Below are positions 32,291 through 44,104 of a stretch of 64,000 nt of DNA, piece after piece. Origin of the DNA: Euborellia annulipes (lineage: Eukaryota > Arthropoda > Insecta > Dermaptera > Anisolabididae); contig JAKCPI010010597.1 of the NCBI GenBank assembly GCA_023213315.1, positions 1 to 64,000 of the forward strand, written 5' to 3'. The position numbers and the translations under genes were made by a program. The notes below the pieces were generated by a model that saw nothing but the letters and a program-made list of their open reading frames with translations, did no database searches and was not told the origin of the DNA. How positions within the stretch are numbered: the first letter of the stretch is position 1; each line of letters begins with the position of its first letter.

Positions 32291-33963
32291 ATCAGCCATA
32301 TCTACTTATAATTTTTTATATATATTTCAAATATAAAAAAGGATTATTATAAAAGTTTATTGATTGTTTTACTAAAATACCTTTATTCACAATAATATTT
32401 TTTATAATATACTTTAAGAATTAAATTATTTAAATAAAAAAAAAAACTACAAGAGCTACGAACTAATGTCTAAATACTATCCCCCATTAAGGGGTAATAT
32501 ATTTGGGCCAGGGGCGTATAAAAGGGAGGGGACCGAGGGGACCCGGTTCTAATTTTGTGTACAAAATTAATTCTAAAAAGACATTGAATTATAGAATAAA
32601 AATCATTTTTAAAATAACAAAGGAAATTCTAAAACTTCACTTCAATATTGGGGGATAGTAGATTCAAGAATAAAAATTTTTTTTATATTTAATAGAGTGA
32701 ATTCATATGATCTCACTCTAATTCCATTTCCCCATAGGCGTAGCCACGGGGGGGGATTTGGGGGTTCAAACCCCCCCCATTGGACCCAAGCCATGACTAG
32801 ATATTTAAGCTCTATAATACAAACAATACTTTCTCTCTCTATATATTTCATATATAGGGTAAGAGAAAGTAAAAAAATATAATAATTTTCTCTAGATTTA
32901 AAAAAAAAAATAAAATAAAATAATTTTATTAAAGGAAACGCAAAAAATTCAAGAAAATTCAGAATTTTCCCATTGAAAAGAATTGATTTTTGTCTTGCTT
33001 TATAAAAAATTAAAGCCTGCTAAAATTGATTAAATCCCTCAAATGAAAAATAATAAAAATTATTATATAATTAAATTTTTTATTTTTTTTTTTTAAAGAG
33101 ATCGTGAGATAGAACTCGGATCAAGAGAAACAAAACAGGCAGAAACTCCGCTATTATAGGGATATATATAAAATTCTTTAAGATGTGAGGGTTGCATTTT
33201 TTTATTGCCTGAAACGAGATGAATGAAAAATTGGGGCACTTAATTAAGAAAGGGCGGGCCCGAGCCAATCCGAAGGGGGTCCAGGAGGGCGGATTGGCTA
33301 GTCATATATTTCATTAGACGCCTTATACTGCCCTATTAGTCGGGGGGGGGAGGGGGAGAAATCATCCTGAACCCCCCCCCATCGAAAAATTTCTGGCTAC
33401 GCCTATGCATTTCCCATACTATTACAATCGTCAGGAAACGTTGACAGAGAAAATTAAAATTTTGTTTTTTGTTGGCTGTCTCTTCACCATTTCCTGTTAC
33501 TCATCAGCCATATCTACTTATAATTTTTTATATATATTTCAAATATAAAAAAGGATTATTATAAAAGTTTATTGATTGTTTTACTAAAATACCTTTATTC
33601 ACAATAATATTTTTTATAATATACTTTAAGAATTAAATTATTTAAATAAAAAAAAAAACTACAAGAGCTACGAACTAATGTCTAAATACTATCCCCCATT
33701 AAGGGGTAATATATTTGGGCCAGGGGCGTATAAAAGGGAGGGGACCGAGGGGACCCGGTTCTAATTTTGTGTACAAAATTAATTCTAAAAAGACATTGAA
33801 TTATAGAATAAAAATCATTTTTAAAATAACAAAGGAAATTCTAAAACTTCACTTCAATATTGGGGGATAGTAGATTCAAGAATAAAATTTTTTTTTATAT
33901 TTAATAGAGTGAATTCATATGATCTCACTCTAATTCCATTTCCCATACTATTACAATCGTCAG
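32222..33963 (+). repeat. Tandem duplication of ~530 bp, one copy carrying a hAT insertion
   Basis: Unit gaaacgttgacagagaaaat ... ttacaatcgtcag occurs twice. Copy 1 is 32222-32734 plus 33416-33434, split by the hAT at 32735-33407. Copy 2 is 33435-33963, uninterrupted. Differences seen are in homopolymer length. Copy 2 lacks the left half of the twin palindrome. Confidence 0.9.
32735..33407. mobile_element. hAT-type element with perfect 8-bp duplication
   Basis: CATAGGCGTAGCCACG ... TGGCTACGCCTATG, flanked by catttccc (32727-32734 and 33408-33415). It carries a solitary family R short hairpin (32824-32873). Copy 2 of the duplication shows the empty site. Confidence 0.9.
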
Positions 33964-34078
33964 CTTATAAATATTGAAATATAGATCAATTTTTTTAATG
34001 GGTAATTTAATTATATTCTATAAATTACTATTATTCAAAAAAGTGATTTTTATATTTTTTTTTTTTTAGTTTTTCGAA

Positions 34079-34267
34079 ATGAACTCAGATGAAAATGAAC
34101 CTCCACCGACCATACCCAAATCTTCTGAAAAGAACATTGATACGAGTTTAATTAAAAGAGCATCAATTGAAAAATGTTCTCAACGTATTCTAAAAGATCG
34201 CAACAATCAACAACTGTCAACTTCACCTCTCACAGTTAAAGAAATAACATTCAAGGAAGAAGAAAGG
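34079..34267 (+). CDS. Coding exon, candidate alternative first coding exon
   Basis: After a long T tract and acceptor (ttttttttag|tttttcgaa) the frame opens at ATG 34079, giving 63 codons starting MNSDENEPPPTIPKSSEKN and ending KEITFKEEER, then donor agg|gtgagc. The peptide is charged, Ser/Pro-rich and unrecognised. The acceptor implies a non-coding upstream exon. It ends in phase 0 like the first exons at 49162 and 55261 and would join 56842 in frame, so it may be a distal first coding exon of that gene. A separate small gene cannot be excluded. Confidence 0.5.
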
Positions 34268-34639
34268 GTGAGCCAAACGATTACTAATTTATCTAAACAA
34301 ATTTGATAACTTTTAATTAAATTCCTTCATCTCCTATGATTGTCCCATTTGAATTGGATTTTAAATTTTAGATATAAAATTATAGGTCTAGGCTAGATAA
34401 TAAAATTTCTTTTTCTTTTTTAAAGTATTAACTTCAGCGACTCACTGAAGTTGAATCCAAGTTTTCCTATGGGTCAATTTTTTTTTAAACATTTCTCAAT
34501 ATTCAATTTTTCTTTATTTAAATAGAAATTTATTGAGAATTGTAATCTTTCTAAGAAATAATTATTTGTTAAATAATATCTCACTTTGAATTCCTGAAGA
34601 ATATAATATCCATATAATTCAAGTGTTCCTTAGCTATTG

Positions 34640-34880
34640 CTCATAAATCAAAACAGTTTTAGACGTTCTAGTCGTCCCAGCATCCCCAGGCTGTTCAGAT
34701 CACGACTTCCAGAACTAGTCAATTCCAATCCTCCTTTGTCCCCATGACCTCCCGTGATTGGAACAAGCTCCCTGCGTCTATCTTCCCCAAAACCTACAAT
34801 CTTCAGACTTTCAAGTCTAATCAAAACAGGCATCTTCTCAGTTCCCGCAGTTGAGTTCATTTTTCGGCATTATCTTCAAT
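34640..34880 (+). mobile_element. LINE reverse-transcriptase C-terminal remnant
   Basis: One frame reads FRRSSRPSIPRLFRSRLPEL, then after a frame change PVTSRDWNKLPASIFPKTYN-like sequence (MTSRDWNKLPASIF, KTYNLQTFKSN). The RDWNxLP stretch near the protein end is typical of non-LTR retrotransposon ORF2 C-termini. A second scrap with KTYRLSSLIPTGNF lies at about 35088-35150. No catalytic region remains. Confidence 0.6.
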
Positions 34881-35149
34881 GCTTGAAATCCAGAAACTCC
34901 ATCTTCGTTTCGGCATTTCTTTCTTCATTTTTTTGATCCAATGCCAATCAGAATTCTATCCTGAATAACTGAATTATATCAAATCTCTACATTTGTTTTT
35001 ATTTAAGTCATTTGGGATGTGTTGCATCCGAGATATTATGCAAATCCTCATAGCATATATCTCAAGAGCTTAATACTGGACTTTGATTGAGGATAAGCCT
35101 GCTGGCTCCAAAACCTACAGACTTTCAAGTCTAATCCCAACAGGCAACT

Positions 35150-35350
35150 TCTCACAATATCAAGTCCCACCCATGCGTTTTCTACTTGTGATTATTTCAT
35201 TGTTTTTAAAAAAATATATATATTTTTTCATGGTTTCATGGTTCAATCCTAGAAAATTTCCAATAAAGATTTTAAATTTCTTTTATAAAAACAATGAAAT
35301 AATCACATGTAGAAAACGCATGGACTTGAATTTTGGCGTTCACTGTACCC
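35150..35350. mobile_element. Tc1/mariner-type MITE, relative of 19338-19668
   Basis: caagtcccacccatgcgttt ... cttgtgattatttcattg is inverted as caatgaaataatcacatgta ... gcatggacttgaattt, with a right end ttcactgta. The left end is truncated into the LINE scrap. Confidence 0.6.
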
Positions 35351-35499
35351 CAAAATTAATAATGAAAATTTAAGGTAGAATAATATTTAAAACATTGTAT
35401 TGATGGTCCGTTTTAAAGTAGACAAAAAATATGAAGTTGATCACAACTCCCCCCCCCCCCCCTCTTTTTCTCAATGAATAAATCCTTGTTGCGCAGACA

Positions 35500-35765
35500 T
35501 TTCATAAAACTCATTACGATCTATGAGATATAACACATTCAGCGCTAAAGTCAATATATTCATCATATTGACTCTGGCGCTGAATGTGTTATATTTCATA
35601 GATCGTAATGAATTTTATGAAATGTCTGTCAAAGAACGTAAGAGGTTTTTCTTTTGACTGAACCCTAACCATGAAGATGGTCGCATATTCCACCTAAACG
35701 TCACTGTGGTTTCTTTAATAAAGAAATAAACATAACTGCTTGGCTTTTTATTTTTTCTACATATT
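35500..35765. repeat. Twin palindrome, one decayed core
   Basis: acatttcataaaactcatta (about 35500) through gcgctaaagtcaatat is inverted to about 35628. The right flank has accatgaagatggtcgcata ... ccacctaaacgtcac (35669-35705), a decayed form of the core. Confidence 0.65.
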
Positions 35766-35869
35766 GATTCAGCTATTCATCTCGCTAACATTTAATATAA
35801 TTTATTCCTTTTGGAAAAAATAGAAATCAAATTTTTCACTTTATTTATAGAAATCAGCAAAATTTTTAA

Positions 35870-37430
35870 ATTTACAGCAATATATATATATATATACAAT
35901 TTATATGCAGATTTTGAAAGCTGTCAAGTGGCAGATTAATTCGCCATTTGCGCCTGGTGATGGCGCTAGCGTCTCGGTCAATGACATGGCGTCGCTTGTG
36001 CTCACTCACTGGGTGCAATAGACAAGGGGGCGTAACGAACAAATCAAATTCCATAAATGTAAAATTCCTCTTAACATTTGCAATCGACTAACCCTTTATA
36101 TTTTAAACACCCCATCATTATAACTCTCGGCTTAATTTAAACCTCGCATTTGCCTAAGGGATCCAATCGGTCCCCCCTCACTCAAAAAAAAAAAATAATA
36201 ATATTAAAAATATAGAAAATTTTTATTCAAATATATCATCTAATAATTTAAGTGATTATTGTTATTAAGTGTTATACAATTCAAGTGTTTTTTTTATAAA
36301 CTTTTCATAAATAACTTGAGAAATCAATTAAACAAGAACAGGTGTTTGACAACTGCAATTTTAGGACTTCTTATCATCACTTTGTAAGTAACAACTCACA
36401 TTCTCTGACTATCTAGGTCATTTTATTTATTAATTTTTGAAATTAAGAATAAATATAAAGATTATTGCTGATGATGACTCATAAGTTGATCTAAAACTTC
36501 TCTAAGGGGTTTCCTTTGATGTATGACTCAATGTCACGGAATCTAATTATTAAATTTTGTATTTAGTTAAAAAAAAAATGATGCCTCAGAATTGACCATT
36601 CTTAGGAATATTTGATATATTTATAATAAAATGTTCATTTTCAGATAAATTTGATAAAAAGAAGACAATTCTTTTATTAAAATGAATAATATTCCAGGGA
36701 GAGATATATCTAAAAAGTATAACATGAAATGTCATTTCAATTTATTTTAAATATAAACAATTTTGATAAAAAGTTCCGGAAAATTCATTAGTTTTGGAAA
36801 TTCTTTTATATAAAATATTCATGAAAATGAAGACATTTTATTTAAATATTCATTTCTCTAATGAATCGGACACCCTGTGATGATAAAATTTGATTTCTAT
36901 TATTTTTTTATATATACTGAATTTTTTTTTTCATTCATTTTTTAAAATTACATTTTATATAATCCCCTTTGATTTGTGTTATCTCTATAACTGTCATCTT
37001 CCCATTGTGCCTTTTTTTTCACATTTATTTATGTACATAAACCGAAATTTACTCATTTCAATGACAGCTAAACTTTTCCTTATCTCACTATACTAAAATA
37101 AACTGTATCATTCAATCAATAATATATTAAAAGAGTACTCTTAAAGAAATTTCATTTTCTTTTTATAGAAATAGGTGATGATTTATCTTTTTTAAATACT
37201 TGATTTTCCAAAGGCAGGTTAATTAGGGTAAAATTTATAGATATTTGTTTTTCTTTCCCAAATTTAAAAATTCAAATTGCTCTATTGCGTCATTTCGCTG
37301 CAGACAATTTCTTTTTCATCGTATTTTTTATAGATATATCTCACAAAGATACAAAATTAGGTTACCTAATTGTTTTATTTTGAATTGTGAATTTATAGTT
37401 TGAATAGAGTTGAAATTATTAAGAAAAATA
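35870..37430. other. No exon proven; possible leader exon near 36380
   Basis: A GC-richer patch (35920-36060) with two gatggcg motifs precedes AT-rich sequence and a donor-like actttgtaagtaac at 36379-36392 after acaactgcaattttaggact. This could be a non-coding first exon of the 34-64 kb gene. Evidence is slight; nothing else is recognised. Confidence 0.25.
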
Positions 37431-37460
37431 ATAGCAGCTAGTTTATATTTCTTTTATTTG

Positions 37461-37505
37461 TATGACGTTTCGGTCTTAGTCGAGGCCATCCTCCTAGCTT
37501 ATGGA
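37461..37505 (-). ncRNA. Hammerhead-like core remnant
   Basis: Minus strand: aggaggatggcctcgactaa then gaccgaaacgtcatac. Helix-forming GGCC/GACC is weak and the CTGANGA part is altered. No inverted partner identified. Confidence 0.3.
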
Positions 37506-37787
37506 TTGTCAGTATAAATATATAATACGATCTCAACTATAGTGTCAAGAATTATTTGGCATGATATATTCAACATACAAATTCCGAATATCTTTTTTCT
37601 GTTGGGCATTGGGCTAAAGAAGATACATTTTATCTTTGGCTGTTAGTCGGCATAAATCGATTGAAGTGATAAAGGAGAAGTATAAAAAATTTCCCTTCTT
37701 ATCTCATGTTATTTGTGGCTAACTTTGTCATAGTGTCTTCTGCCCTCTATTTGTCAGTCTCTTCACTAAGGAGTCCTCGTGACGAGT

Positions 37788-38092
37788 AGGAGTGTTCGAT
37801 TATGGAAAAAAAAAATCGATTAAGAAAAATAATCGATTAATCGATTGTTTCGATAATTGAAAAAGATAATCGATTATACCTATTTTTCTTCTAGAAAAGT
37901 TTCCATTTTTCCCTCTAGCGAAAATCATTTGACTTTTTTTGCATATGAGTCTCATCCCATCTTTTCAAACGTATATTTCCTGAAAATAATCGATTAATCC
38001 ATTATTTTTTAAGGAAATAATCGATGAATAATCGATTATTTTTTAATGAAATAATCGATTAATCGATTATTTTGTGCATCTCTAGAGACGAG
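37788..38092. mobile_element. hAT-like MITE rich in AATCGATTA
   Basis: About ten taatcga / aatcgatta motifs occur between taggagtgttcgattat and aatcgattattttgtgcatc tctag. Flanks gtgacgag and gagacgag match at 7 of 8 positions. The downstream 38093-38330 is GC-rich (ccgcgatgcggggtcggcgg) and unassigned. Confidence 0.55.
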
Positions 38093-38499
38093 CTAATCTT
38101 CTTCGTTCTTCGCCTTAATCCCGCGATGCGGGGTCGGCGGCCCGTCGCAAGGTCTGTCGCCAGTTGAAAAGAGGAAGAAAGAGACAGACATGCAAAGAAT
38201 AGAAGGATTGCCTATCCCAGCTCGGGTAGCTCGTAGTCGCCATCCACGTACCCACAAGATGTGAGCCCCTGAGCGAAGAGACAAGCCGGTTAATGAATGA
38301 AATTAAAGCCAAAGGCTGTTTCATGTTTTTTGTAATTTCTCATTGTTATTTTAGAATATATATCTCAAAGAAAAAAGGAATAGGTTCAAAACATAGAGCC
38401 TACACAATTATAAAAGATATTGACCTTGAAAATAATGTCTTTTTATTATATCTATGAGACCTAGTTTTTGAAATATAATAATAATAATACAGCATAAGA

Positions 38500-38671
38500 G
38501 AAGGTGAGTTAGTTTGAATTTGGATTTGGGTTGGTGTCGCGCTCGATCCAGTTGTTGACTTGGCCAGTCAAGCCGGCCGGCCCTATATGGTCCTCTAGGA
38601 GGCTGGAGAGGTTCTCTCATTCTTTCCATCAGTTTTCATATGTATGTGCCTCAGCTCAATCAATGGCGTCT
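38500..38671 (+). CDS. Candidate promoter and three-codon first exon
   Basis: A GC-richer stretch with a TCAGT initiator match (ccatcagttttc, about 38627-38638) precedes ATG GCG TCT at 38663-38671, directly followed by donor gtgagt (phase 0). Initiator, short leader, ATG and donor match the layout at 55225-55302. Coding part 38663-38671 only. Very short, so possibly chance. Confidence 0.3.
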
Positions 38672-38934
38672 GTGAGTTTCAATATAAACCTTAAAATTTT
38701 TAAAACAAATTTTTAACTCATACTATCAGTGTCTGTATTTTTGCCTAATATTAGAATACCAAAAATGACTGGGAAATGCTTTAACAAAAACAATTTTATT
38801 TCTATAATCGTATGGAGGAGGGCCGTCTAATTGAAGTCGAAAGTGAAGAAAAGACTTAATTCGTCCCAAAATTATTTATTTCCTATGTCGGTAGTATCCA
38901 AATGGCTTAAATAAAATCATCGGACTTCCTGGGA

Positions 38935-39000
38935 TCCGAACCCTTGGTGTAGAAGTCCAGCACGCTAACCCCTACACCGAGCCCGAGGGCCGCAGGACCT
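38935..39000 (-). mobile_element. SINE head fragment
   Basis: Minus strand: gccctcgggctcggtgtagg ... accaagggttcggatccc, with a good B box (ggttcggatcc). Another tail fragment lies at 39843-39905. Confidence 0.7.
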
Positions 39001-39236
39001 TAAAATACAACAGCACAACAAAACTTTATATATTTAGACAAACTTAGAGGATATCAAATACAAAAGAAATAGGGGAAAAAAATATTTACGACCTTTGTAA
39101 GTGTATTTTTTACCCTTATTCTCTTTTTCTTTTGTATTTGATATTTTGAGTTTGTCTAAATATATAAAGTTTTGTTGTGCTGTTGTATTTTAAGGTACTA
39201 AGGATGTTCGTCCATCCTTAGCGAAGCATTGGCGTA

Positions 39237-39462
39237 GTCAGAAATTTTTGATGGGGGGATCAAGAAATTTTTTTAAAAATTTAAGCTTATTTTAGGGTAT
39301 TTATAAATCATTTTGGTTTGTTTTTTTAGCTAGAGCAAATTATTATATTTTACTTTCTCTTACCCTATATGAAATACAATTTGTATCAAATATCTAGTCA
39401 TGACTTGGGTCCCATGGGGGGGGGGGTTTGAACCCCCAAACCCCCCCCTGGCTACGCCTATG
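39237..39462. mobile_element. hAT MITE
   Basis: CATTGGCGTAGTCAG ... GGCTACGCCTATG. Flanks tagcgaag and gggtgaag agree at 5-6 of 8 bases. It shares its interior, including a family R short end and gggtttgaacccccaaa, with 32735-33407. Confidence 0.65.
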
Positions 39463-39559
39463 GGGTGAAGTATACTTCCCGAAACGTCGACATAGGAAAT
39501 AAATAATTCTGAGTCGAATTAAGTCTTTTTTTTTTCTTCACCTTCCAATTTTATTTCTA

Positions 39560-40955
39560 TTTTAACCAAAATTTTAATAATCATTATTTCGTTAATATAA
39601 AATTTCTTATTATATTGTTTGTTAATACCTAAACATGTTGCTGTCGTTTTTTTTTTCCCTCTCAGCTGCCGAGGCTATTTAAGGCTTAATTTCATTAAGT
39701 ATATTTAAATTATCGAGGGACGTTTCACACTGCTTCGGGGCTAGACTTTTTCAAGTCTCAGCCAGGTCTTGCTTGTTTGCACTGAGTCAAGCGATTGCTT
39801 GAAAATCTTTCTTGGTTAACAAGTCTCAACTCTGAATACGGGCCTCGTTCCTATTTATTTCATTTGATTAGTATCCAATTCAATTTAAACAAATTTTTAG
39901 TGAGCACCACCTGGACTTCTTCTCGGTTGTAGAAAGCAAAGTGTTGTTATTGTTATTTTCTATTTTGAGGTTTATAAAATTATCATCGCTCCTATGAACT
40001 TGAACTTGTTGAGTTAAGTAGTCGCTTATAATAATTGAGGATCAATAGCATAACCAGAGCACGGGGGTTGAAGGCATAATCTCTCCCCTCAATTTATTAA
40101 ATAAAATTATTTTTTGTACATGTCTACTAATTAATATACTCTCATTATTTTGGTTCTAAATAATTTCTTCAGTGATTCTTAATCTCCATTAGAGAAGAAA
40201 TTGTTGAAAAATGTCTTTCATTAACTAGCTATCTTCGGAATGTCTTTTATAAATAGAATCAAAATAATTCCAATTTGTTTAGAATAAAAACTCTGACTTC
40301 CTTGATTCAAATGGACGTGAAAAAAAATCACATAAATCGTCCGAGAACAGAATTGGTTTCGCATGAGAGAGATTTCAAAAAAAAAAAATCAAGAGCTTAA
40401 AAAAAGTTATTTGGAATTAAATTCCCACTTTTTTCTGGAGAGAGAGAGAGAGAGTATTGAACTTTTTAAAATTTTTAACATCTCCGTGCTAATTATTATA
40501 GTATATACTAGGAGAAAAAAATCGCTTAGATATTTTTTTTTTTTTCAGTCATGATTGTGACATTACACTTGTTTTATATATATTTTTTTATCAAATTTAG
40601 AAAACATATTTTAGTAAGTAATAGAAATATTATTCCTTATAATTAGTTTTTAAACTCGCGTATTATTGTTCTGGAATGGTCGGAATAAAATATAATATCA
40701 AAAGAAAATTCATTTTATTTAGCTATTCTAGTACTTATATTAAATTTCTTTCATTTATTTATTCAACACTAGGGAAGTAGTTAGTATAACGGAATTGCTG
40801 ATACCATACTTAGTTTGGCTTACTTAGTCACACTTAACGATTGCCTTTTAAAAATATTAACAGAAATTTGAATGTGTTCATCATCCTGTCTGATCTATAA
40901 AAAAGAAAATGACACGTGACTTGATAGCTATAGAAAGACAACATTTAAAATTTAT
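39560..40955. other. AT-rich, no gene seen
   Basis: Includes a decayed core (39722-39770, ggacgtttcacactgcttcg), a SINE tail fragment (39843-39905) and a (GA)n run at 40438-40454. No exon recognised. Confidence 0.4.
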
Positions 40956-40959
40956 TTTA

Positions 40960-41045
40960 TTAGCCCTTGAACTTATGACCCAGAGGTAGAGTATTAGCTT
41001 CTGGTATCAAAGGTCCGGGGTTCGGATCCCGTTCCAGGCGAAGAA
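40960..41045 (+). mobile_element. SINE head, 3' truncated
   Basis: agcccttgaacttatgaccc, aggtagagtattagcttctg and a B box in ggggttcggatccc, then ccaggcgaagaa, as at 3228. The body is missing. Confidence 0.75.
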
Positions 41046-41087
41046 ATGATGGGGAAAATGTGGTGGAAGGCCTTAGTATAATAATTA

Positions 41088-41655
41088 AGGCGGCTACACA
41101 TGTAACTTCAAACTTGACAATCATGTATGTGCAATCTTTTTGTACCAGCATGTACAAATTCCCATCAGCACCACACGGCACAAGCATGCTTGTGCAAGCA
41201 ACAGCTTATGCCGAAAATTAACCTAAAAATGTCAAACTTGAAAGGTTATTTATTTATTCGAAGAGAGAAATACTTCATTTGCTTTAAACTCCTTTCAGCC
41301 CCACCCATTTTTTTTCACAATATTTTTTTACATTTTTTTTTTGCACAATTTCTTTAAAATTTTTTTTTTTTTTAACTACAATTTTCTAAAATCCATTACA
41401 TAAAAATTATTACCAAAATACAACATTTTAAAAACTTATACAAAAACAAAACAAAATTGAAATTTTAAATGTTTAATATATACTAAACATATATCAAATG
41501 TCAATAAAATGGCGGAGAGTTTTGCTTGTCATTCTTGTGCATGATTAAAATTCAATCAAGCGACTTGCGCAATTAAAATAAACGCTCCAGTTTGCTTGTA
41601 CAAAAAGATTGTACGTGCATGCTTGTCAAGTTTGCAGTTACGTGTGTAGCCGCCT
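41088..41655. mobile_element. PIF/Harbinger-like MITE, copy 2
   Basis: AGGCGGCTACACATGTAACT ... ACGTGTGTAGCCGCCT with TTA duplications (41085-41087, 41656-41658). It is longer than the other copies because of extra T-rich interior. Confidence 0.9.
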
Positions 41656-41849
41656 TTAGAAGATAGAATGATAAAAAATACTGACTTCTTTGGTCACGAA
41701 TTATTTTAACCTTAACATGTTGACATTTCGGGGGCTAAAAGGTTGTAATTTTGCTCTCACTTTTCATTATAAAATTATTTTGAGGTCCCTGGCCATCAAT
41801 TCAAATTAAAAAAAAATCCCGTTTTTCTATATTACGGTTCTAAATTAAT

Positions 41850-42000
41850 TTAAAATTGGTTCAAACACGGAACCGAAACGTCAGGTGTGTGGAATAAATA
41901 AATAAAGAAAAATATTTCACCTCATTTCTCATTTTTCTTCCTTCTTATGAATATAACATCACATAAATAACGTTTTGTAACAATTAACATTACATCTTCA
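41850..42000 (+). repeat. Half of a twin palindrome (59.2-kb subfamily)
   Basis: ggttcaaacacggaaccgaa then acgtcaggtgtg, followed by aataaataaataaagaaaaa and gaatataacatcacataaat. This is the right arm only; the CTGAAGA part is missing. Confidence 0.6.
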
Positions 42001-43009
42001 AATTAAATTTTGTTTAAAACCGATAAATTGTTTAGGTAAAATAATTCTCCCCCTTTTCCCTATCTACACCAAAGCTATAAATAAAAATAATTTCACTTCA
42101 TGAGTAGCGAATTCTTAGTTGCAAATTCCAAAGATTTCTCCTGGGTTAGTTTTGGTAGAACTTTACTGCTTGTAATCTATTTTAATTACATGAGCTTTAG
42201 TCTCGTGCGAGCATTGCACCTGAACATGTCGCCTAAGGTAGGATAAAAATTTAAAAAAAAAATTATTTTTTACACTTAAAATTCCAATACCTATTTTCTA
42301 TTTTGGAGCTTAATTAGTGCGGAAGTTCTTTGACCTCTTTCATTTGGTTCACTGAATTTTTGAAATTTTTATTATTTTTCTATATTCTAATTTTATTTAA
42401 ATATAATATATCAAGTCTAATTAAAAATCGGTTGTTATTTCTTCCATGTCGAAATATACAAAAATTAAATATAAATGTTGTTTTACTGAACGCGATTGAG
42501 ATAAATTAAATTCATTAAATTTTATGAAAAGAAATCATATGCAACAATTATTATATCGACATAATTTTTTTAGAGCATTTTTCAGGGAAGTACCTATTAT
42601 TATTATTTTACTAGCCTTTTAATTTTTTTTCCTGTTTATGTAGTTTTTCGTTATTTTTTTTATAATGACCTTTTTGTTTAGAGCCCCTTGTTTTTTTTTT
42701 TTGTGCCTGCGTTTTGTATCACACACTGTTTTCTCTTGGCTCCCTCTCCCCTTTGGACATTTCAAGGGAAGTTGAAAAAAATGATTTAAATACCATACAT
42801 TTTTATATTAATAGATCTATGAAGTGAAAAGGGGTTCTTTATTCTTCTGTTTTTTGTCTGATTTTCTATTGAGACACTAAAAAGAAAGAAATAATTGAAC
42901 CAGGGATATTGGGTTCTATAAAATAATACCCCATCTCTAGAAAAATATTAATAATTCTAGAGATTTTACTTTAATTAACTAATTAATTTCATTAATAAAC
43001 GGGTAGAAA
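42001..43009. other. AT-rich, no gene seen
   Basis: No exon, repeat boundary or motif that I can support. Confidence 0.4.
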
Positions 43010-43150
43010 ATGAGAGTTTTTTTTCTTTATTTATTTAATCCGCACGGCTGACATTTCAGTTCCGTGTTTGAACCATCTTCAGAGCTGGCGACGAGTCATT
43101 ATGAAAGTGTTGTAGTAGATTTTATAGTATACACAGTATGCTATGAATAG
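43010..43150 (-). repeat. Half of a twin palindrome (59.2-kb subfamily)
   Basis: Minus strand: ctctgaagatggttcaaaca then cggaactgaaatgtcagccg (43047-43085), with the leader gggtagaaaatgagag at the left end. Core base changes (GAAATGTC) suggest decay. Confidence 0.6.
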
Positions 43151-43159
43151 TTACATAAA

Positions 43160-43752
43160 TTACAAGAGTAAAGTGGTCTTCAGAAGATTTCTATAAAATA
43201 ATACCCCAGCAAAATCAGAGTATACATTTTAAAGAGCATCTAAAAAGTAATTGATTTATGAATTTAAAAAAATCTTTGGAGCGAATTTTGAGAAAATCGA
43301 AACAAAACTGAAAAAGTATTAGTACTTTTTGGCCGATTTAGTTTAAAAGCTTATTTTCACCCCTTGGGGGTACCTAACTTAAATATAAACTAGTGATAAG
43401 AAGTGGCTGTAGACTATGAATTGGATATAGGAGACTTAGCAGCCAAGGAATTAAATAAAAACTTTTATTTAATTGTTAACCGATGACGTTTCGATCACAA
43501 ATCACGACCTTCTTCAGGACGATTGATTTACGAAAGGTCGACGGTTAACAATTAAATAAAAGTTTTTATTTAATTCCTTAGCAGCACAGACACATACAGA
43601 CAGACAGACCATGTCGCGAAAACCACTTTTTGTCAAAACGTGTATGTCCATCAAAATCTCGACATCAAATTTTTGACATGAATCCAAAACTTTCTCTCTC
43701 TATATTTACCCGGTTATATGTGTATATTAACATATAGGTAAGAGAAAGTAAA
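43160..43752 (+). mobile_element. Family R copy with nested twin palindrome
   Basis: Core agtaaagtggtcttcagaag ... gtacctaacttaaatataaa, then an insertion (about 43390-43580), then agacagaccatgtcgcgaaa ... atttttgacatgaatccaaa and the terminal hairpin with ggtaagagaaagta at 43735-43750. Confidence 0.75.
43430..43580. repeat. Compact twin palindrome, minus-strand core
   Basis: ccaaggaattaaataaaaac ... aattgttaaccg is inverted at 43545-43578. Minus strand 43484-43522: gtcctgaagaaggtcgtgat then ttgtgatcgaaacgtcatcg. GGTC/GATC can form helix II. Related to 53590-54035. Confidence 0.7.
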
Positions 43753-44104
43753 AATAATAATATATTACAAACAAGTCTTCATTTGTATGTTGGAACTAAA
43801 TTTTGTTTTGAAAAGTAATCTTTTACTTCATCTACCTTCATACACTACTTGTCGCTAACTGTTCAGTTCGTGCCGGTTTTCTTCGGTTTCAATATCCCTT
43901 AAAAATTTAAAAACTTTTCAGTCACATCATATTATAAGATTTCGTTGCACCGAATGGAAACTTGGCAATTTCTCAAACTTTTTTTTTTATCCTCCAATTT
44001 AATCGATTGTGCAGACAAATCATTCTCCCTACAATTAATTTAAACGAGAAAATTGGTTATTGATTTAAAAAACATTTTTTCCTAAATATATCTCAATTAG
44101 TTTT

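Larger units (their letters stand above)
38850..39545. repeat. Twin palindrome with nested SINE and hAT
   Basis: Outer arms: gacttaattcgtcccaaaat ... ttatttcctatgtcgg (about 38851-38896) against gaaacgtcgacataggaaat ... cgaattaagtc (about 39481-39525). An inner palindrome (aaatacaacagcacaacaaa, 39003, inverted near 39170) is the centre. A SINE (38935-39000) and a hAT (39237-39462) are inserted. The core on the plus strand is decayed: gtgaagtatacttcccgaaa then cgtc. Confidence 0.7.
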
